NCBI GenBank assembly: GCA_003255065.1 | Contig: QAOA01003192.1 | Location: 585,846 to 649,845 of the forward strand | Direction of reading: 5' to 3' | DNA length: 64,000 bases | Source of the DNA: Cercis canadensis | Lineage: Eukaryota; Streptophyta; Magnoliopsida; Fabales; Fabaceae | Program-made: the position numbers and the translations under genes | Notes under the pieces: model-generated | Seen by the model: only the letters and a program-made list of their open reading frames with translations | Told to the model about the DNA's origin: nothing | Databases searched by the model: none | In this document: piece after piece, positions 58,819 through 64,000 of the stretch | Layout: every line of letters starts with the position of its first letter | Position numbering within the stretch: position 1 is the stretch's first letter

Positions 58819-61800
58819 ATTTTCTGAGACAAAGATACGTTGTTAGAGTGGCTTCAACCGCACTCCTCTCTTAAGTGTTCTTTGCTCTAGCTTTGGGTTA
58901 AGTAAATGAATAAATAAAACTCTACAAACCTAAGATTTGCAATAATAGAGTGTGATACATGACATACTTTAGACATGAATCTTTTCTTGTTTGTCACATA
59001 GATTTTATTATTTATGAAAATTGGAGAAATTATGCCTTTATTACTTCATCATCTATATAATATTTTTTTTATAATCGGAATTGTATACTATCTTATATCA
59101 ACATAAGCATGATTTATCTTATCTCATTAATTAAATGAATAATGTATATGTAGATCTACCTGATTTTAACAATAACTGAATGAGAATGTATGTTCTATTT
59201 CAATACGAATTGCATTAATTTTTTGGGGGGAATATGAATAGTTGTTGTAACTTAAATCCTAACATTTGAACTATGATCATCTATATTTCATTTCCTTTTA
59301 ATAGAACTTATAATATACTCATACTAAATTTTCCATTATAGAAAGAAAAATGCGGAATTTGTGTCAAACAATTGTTAAACCAATTTTAAAATAAGATTAT
59401 ATGATTAGGTATAATACAAAAGTTAGTAATATGTTTCTTCAAATCAAGTTTAATAAAAAAATAAATCAATGCTTTTCAGATTTTTTTTTTTAAAAAAAAC
59501 TCTTTCTACAGAAGTTTCAAACAAATGTAAAGAGCTAGATCATTTATACAAGCATTGCACAAGAGTTAAGGCAAATGATTTCTTATAGTGCAGTAAAGCA
59601 AATAATTAACCGAAAGCCATTAGATATTGTTTAATGGTAAAAGGTTTTAAGTAGTTTACAAGTTTAAACTTCTATGCTATCATGTAAAATAAAATAAAAA
59701 TAAAAAATTGGGAGATTTCACTATCAATTAACTTAAGTGTTTAAGCATTTAAATGGCCAATATAATTCTCTGCCTCAAATGAGGTCCTAAAACACCGCAA
59801 GTGAATCCCACAACCACAACAAGGGAAATTTCTCTATAAACAATCGAACCAATTCCCTATAATTCTTTTTTACTCATGAACGCGCTCCCCTCTCGAGTCA
59901 AAAGTGACCCAATCCCTTCATCTCACGGGTCGGTCTCCATGGTGAACACCTTTGAGCATGGCCATCATCATGGTGGTAGTCATGACTATTATTTGTTTCG
60001 ACATTCAAGATACACATGACCTAGTTTTCATGTATCGAGACAAAGTTTCTTTTTGAGCAACCTCAAGGGTGTACCCTCACACCACCCTAGTGTATTTTGG
60101 GATGAAATTTCTCAGGTGTTGACACCAAAATTCGAACATTGATTAACTTAGATGAATCATGAGCCTATTACATACTCACTACTAGCCCAAACCCTCAAGG
60201 GTTGTGTCAAGAACCAATTCAACCTAAAAGCTTAAGCTAATAAGTGAAGGCCTATGAATAGATTTATATATAACCTGCCCTCGCACGTGAAAGCCCTTTG
60301 GGCTTGAAGCGTGGACAAAGCACATACTCATTTATACCATGTGCTAAAATTTCAATTTCATTGAGAAAGTAAGGGCAGAAGGATTCGATCTTTTGACCGT
60401 TTGGTCAAAGAGACTCTAATAACATGTCAAGAACCAATTCAACCTAAAAGCTTAAGCTGATAGGTGAATGCCTATGAATAGATTTATATCTAACAGGTTG
60501 TAGTCATGGCCATTTGTTTCAGAAAACTACTTGTCTTTTGCCACACTGGCAACGCAAATTTACACTCAGTTACATATGCCCTTTGTTTCATGAACCTATG
60601 GATATTTTGGGCTCGGGGTGGTTCAACTGTATGGTCCTGAATGTTATACGGCTCACTATCAACATTGAACTACACCATTTTTTATTCATTACATGACAAC
60701 TTAGAAGTTTGAATTTATGACCTAGTGCAAACTATCTAGATTCCTTACCACTAAACTACACCTAATGGCTTACTCCACAGACTTTGACACGGGCACAATT
60801 TGAACTTAATTGAATTTATTTATGATTATGTTTTTATGGCCAAGATATTAGTTTGAGTGCCAATATAAAAAATAGCTAGTGTGTAACAATCATTTTTCCT
60901 TTTAATTCCAGTACAGAACTAAACTTGACAAAACCTAATTAATGAATCTATAAAATGCACATAGTGTGGAGAAATGCTATTTACACATTAGTAATCACTC
61001 TACATCTTAAACATTTTTATATGGCATCATCTGAATTTATCTAGACTCAACTTAAACTTTTTCTGTACAGCTCAGATTGTGTCACCTTAATCCATGTGAG
61101 ATAGTGTGAAATATACTAATTTGTAATAAGCTTCTCATTAATGTGCACCAATTGACGAAACAGCCAGAAAGAAAATGACATTCACCAGAATGATCTTGTA
61201 AATTCCTCTATCACCAAAAGAAAGAGGATGCGGCTTTACTAGTTCAACTGGAAATTTGCTTCTAGCTGCCATTCTTGCTGATTCTCTTGTTACTTGTCCT
61301 TAATAGATGCCCCCAACCATATTAGTCTTAAAATAAAATAGTTTCTATTTTTAAAACCTGCTAATATCTTTTGCCAATACAGCATGCTAAACTACTTCAA
61401 TATTTTACAAAACTACTTTAAATAAAATTTTATGAAAAAGTTATGCATCTGAAGTGTATGCAGCTAGCAAATTCATGAAAAATGAAGAAAGAAGGAATGC
61501 AATGCAAGACCATTTGATTTGGCTTATTTGCCTAAAGTTTATTTAGCTTATTTTCGTTCCAGGTAAGTTAAAATATGTTGTGAACATGAACTGGAACCAT
61601 TTAATGACCAGTTTTATCCGAATTTTCAATCAAAACGGTGTACTGTTGTTTTTTCCAAGGTTAAAATTTTTCCTTTGGAGAGCTCTTCACATGACTTAAA
61701 TTTTTGCCACAGGAGCTGGTACTGTACAGAAAATGAATTATATGAAGCCAAATTGTAGTAGCTGTATGGAACTCGTTATCCCATGTTCTTTGTGCTACAT

Positions 61801-62329
61801 ATATATGCTTCATATTACATTATCTGCATACTAGTTAAGTTCTCACTAGATCACATTGATATAGTTGGCATAATTTGAATTTATTTGGGTCCATTTAAAT
61901 TTTTTGTGTGACTCGGATTTTGCCAACTCAGCTAGTATGAATGTTACAGGTGTACATTAAGCTTTTCTTTTCATCTTATAAGCACTGTAGTAGGACAAGG
62001 AAGGTTTGGCGTCACTTGCAGAGAAGTTTTCATAGAAAGGAGATTATGGAAAAGCTGGAATATTCTTGTTTTAAGTTGGAAGATTTGATCACATTCTCTG
62101 GTTGTGGACGAAGCTCTTGCACAACGGAAACAGTATGAGGAGGTTTGCAGGCATTATGGTTTTGGTTCCTCGCTGTTTCTTGAAGTTGTATATATCTTGT
62201 ACCTTTCAACGTTCATCATTGTCTATTCACTCTTTAATTGAAAATTGAAAGTACATTATTTGAGAATTCTACAAATTAAACTGTACTATTCCAAACTACA
62301 GGATATATGAAAATATTTTTTCTCGCAAC
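58819..62329. other. Intergenic, AT-rich
   Basis: No gene is recognised. A pair of 71-base direct repeats lies at 60,204-60,495 (listed separately). Around 61,940-62,210 two overlapping frames stay open over 60 codons, and one encodes VDEALAQRKQYEEVCRHYGF, but no family is recognised and there is no splice context. Confidence 0.45.
60204..60495. repeat. Direct repeat pair with a GC-richer spacer
   Basis: Two 71-base copies (60,204-60,274 and 60,425-60,495) share TGTCAAGAACCAATTCAACC and continue to GAATAGATTTATAT. About 150 bases lie between them. The words CTAAAAGCTTAAGCT and GTGAAAGCCC are familiar from dispersed plant repeats. It could be part of a larger decayed element, but no ends or coding sequence are visible. 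Confidence 0.55.
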
Positions 62330-63428
62330 ATCCCTTTTCAGGAGCGCGAAGCGGAGCGGCGAAACCCCCCCACGAGAAAAATAAAAAGTATAAGGATGCA
62401 TAATATAATACAAAAGAATGGAGTCGCCACCAATCGTTTTATTCTATTTTTAAACAAATGAAATGATGCGATTGCACACCTAAAAGATTTGGTCTACGTT
62501 CAAAGTTTGGATTCGGGGGGTTGATTACGTGTAGGAAGGTATTAGCACCCTACGACGTCCGTTCTTAGAACGGTTACCTGTTTAATCAATTGTTATCTTT
62601 TCTAAATGAGTTAAATTGGTCCTAATATTATGTGTAAAAATAAAATAGTACTTTGTTAGGTCTCGCCAGTCCTTCTGGTAAAACCTAAATGATATGCCTC
62701 AAGACTATTAGGTAGAGTTCATGATTGTCATTACAATCTTTTCCCAATCTATTCTGTCATAAGCAAATTTTAACATTTTTATTATTTGATTAATAACTAG
62801 ATTTTAACATTTTCATTACAATCTTCTCCCAATCTATTTCAGATTTGTGAAAAAAAGATTTTTTATTGAAGGTCTTTCTTTAGTCCACCAGTGCATCTGG
62901 AAAGGCCAAAGGGACACTCCTCACCTCCGAAATGTCAAAGAGTCGTTGTCATTACAGCTATCCTCAATTATTCCCTCGTCGGTACTTTAATCCACATTTT
63001 AAGGTAAATAAAAACATGATATTATGCATAGATAAAAAAATTTGGAGAATTATGTATAGAAAAGATTTTTCTCAGGAGTTAGCCTCAAGCCGCGTCAGTA
63101 CCTCTGGCAAAACTAGAGAAACCTCTTTACCTCTGGAATGTCAAAATATCGCTATCATTATAGCTAAATTTGATTATTCCTTCATTGGTACTCTTATTCT
63201 AGCATAAGTAAAAGCAATGATAAAATGTAATAAGATGAATTATAATGTAGCAAGTGAAAGCTAAAAAAAATATTAATTAAAAAAGATAAAAGCGATATAG
63301 GAAATTTCATTAGCCACACCAGTACCTCTGACATAACCAAGAAATTTATCCTTCACCTCAGGAACATTAGGAAACAATTGTCAACACAATTATTCCCTAA
63401 CTTAATCCGTTGTCGGGCTTAATTTTAT
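62330..63428. repeat. LTR-element-like repeat (Ogre/Tat resemblance) with diverged tandem units
   Basis: The left part contains GGAGTCGCCACCAATCG and GGAAGGTATTAGCACCCTAC, phrases I associate with LTR or leader sequences of Ogre/Tat-type Ty3/gypsy elements in plants. Then come about four diverged tandem units of roughly 210-230 bases, starting near 62,659, 62,870, 63,079 and 63,309. Each has a CCAGTACCTCTGG-like block, an ACCTC.GGAAYGTCAAA-like block and ATTATTCCCTCGTCGGTACT-like sequence. No coding parts are seen, so only a fragment is in the window. The family assignment is from memory and is tentative. Confidence 0.4.
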
Positions 63429-63558
63429 TTACAACAAAGAGAATTAAATATAACATGAAATGTATAAAACATAAAATTAAAACAAACAAAGACTTACAAC
63501 AAAGAGAATTAAATATAACATAAAATGTATAAAACATAAAAGTAAAACAAACAAAGAC
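63429..63558. repeat. 65-base tandem duplication
   Basis: Two adjacent 65-base units (63,429-63,493 and 63,494-63,558) start TTACAACAAAGAGAATTAAA and end AAACAAACAAAGAC, with only a few differences. No N lies between them, so unlike the N-linked pairs this looks like a true tandem duplication. Confidence 0.85.
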
Positions 63559-64000
63559 CCCTAAGATAAAGAGTAATAATAATAATAAGTAAATAAAAAA
63601 ATATAAAATTAATTAATTAAAATGACCCAAAGCAAATAAATAAACATATTTGAGCCAAATTTTATTTTAGTCTAACTAATTACTAAAACAACATCAAAGA
63701 AATAAAAATAAAAGTAGTATGTAAAATAAATATGCCCAAATAAATTAATATCCTAAAAACTATCATACTAAACCAGCCAATAAAGTGGCCCACGAATTTG
63801 GTCCAACAAGTCAAATAAACAAGCTTTCTCTCATGCCCATTAACAAAACAAGCCCAAGAAGCTAAACAAACCAAAAAAATGAAATGGGCCACAATGGGCC
63901 CAATAAGCATTAAACTCCACCAAACAAGAAAACCAAAACTTAAACTAAACAAAAGAAAGCCAATGGTCCATATCAAAAATGAGGCCAATAACCAAATGAA
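63559..64000. other. AT-rich end of window with GGCCCA-type words
   Basis: Non-coding. The part from about 63,780 repeats words such as GGCCCA, GCCCAA and TGGGCC (for example AATGGGCCACAATGGGCCCA). A hydrophobic minus-strand frame across it is a by-product of this composition. It may be a continuation of the LTR-like repeat to its left. Confidence 0.4.

Noticed and set aside
61941-62210. A possible exon with VDEALAQRKQYEEVCRHYGF
   Set aside because: The stretch is open in two frames but I cannot match it to any family, and no convincing acceptor and donor pair brackets it.
63683-63988. A 101-codon minus-strand frame encoding a very hydrophobic protein
   Set aside because: The hydrophobicity comes from an A-rich plus strand read in reverse (TTT and ATT codons). 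No motif is present, and the region looks like repeat DNA.
1-64000. tRNA, rRNA, CRISPR arrays, bacterial-type operons
   Set aside because: I looked for tRNA T-loop words such as GGTTCGAATCC, rRNA-like blocks and regularly spaced identical repeats and found none. The window is plant nuclear DNA.

Overview
This is nuclear DNA of a flowering plant, most likely a dicot. It is AT-rich, its genes have many short GT-AG introns, and it carries plant-type DNA transposons, LINE fragments and Athila-type LTR retrotransposon remains. I cannot name the species. The window is a draft assembly: it has seven single-N joins and one 66-N gap. Six of the seven joins lie between two nearly identical flanking copies, so those tandem repeats are probably unmerged contig ends.

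Layout. Positions 1-13,690 are intergenic, with several inverted-repeat DNA elements, two of them Mutator-like with 8-9 bp target-site duplications. From 13,690 to about 45,045 there is a tandem segmental duplication. Unit A (about 13,690-30,798) holds a complete 24-exon gene for a receptor kinase with signal peptide, leucine-rich repeats, malectin-like domain, transmembrane helix and Ser/Thr kinase (family LRR-VIII-2, the Arabidopsis At1g56120/30/40 type, 1,049 residues). Unit B (about 32,392-45,045) holds a near-identical second gene; its exon 1 and exons 13-24 are present, but the region matching exons 2-12 falls in the 66-N gap. Between them lies an older chimeric fragment (31,158-32,148): three LRR exons of the same family with a piece of kinase exon embedded in an intron. 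Since duplication, unit A has gained a PIF/Harbinger-like element (intron 16), a solo LTR (3' flank) and a promoter-region tandem duplication; unit B has gained a hAT-like element (intron 1). Each insertion has its empty site in the other copy where that site can be read.

From 45,470 to 47,814 there are a repeat patch, an F-box protein fragment and the last two exons of a Pcc1 (KEOPS subunit) gene. From 48,707 to about 56,700 lies the 3' part of a broken Athila-type Ty3/gypsy retrotransposon on the minus strand, with one LTR and unusual GC-rich near-palindromic repeats. Directly beyond it (57,046-58,818) are the last five exons of an RHD3/SEY1-type GTPase relative, with an in-frame stop. The remainder is intergenic, ending in diverged tandem repeats that resemble an Ogre/Tat-type LTR element.

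The receptor kinase pair is the main functional content. Such proteins sit in the plasma membrane, with LRR and malectin-like domains outside and an RD-type kinase inside. I found no clear sign of a wholly new biological system. The most informative signals are the duplication history, the chimeric fragment, the palindromic repeats in the Athila copy and the assembly artefacts.
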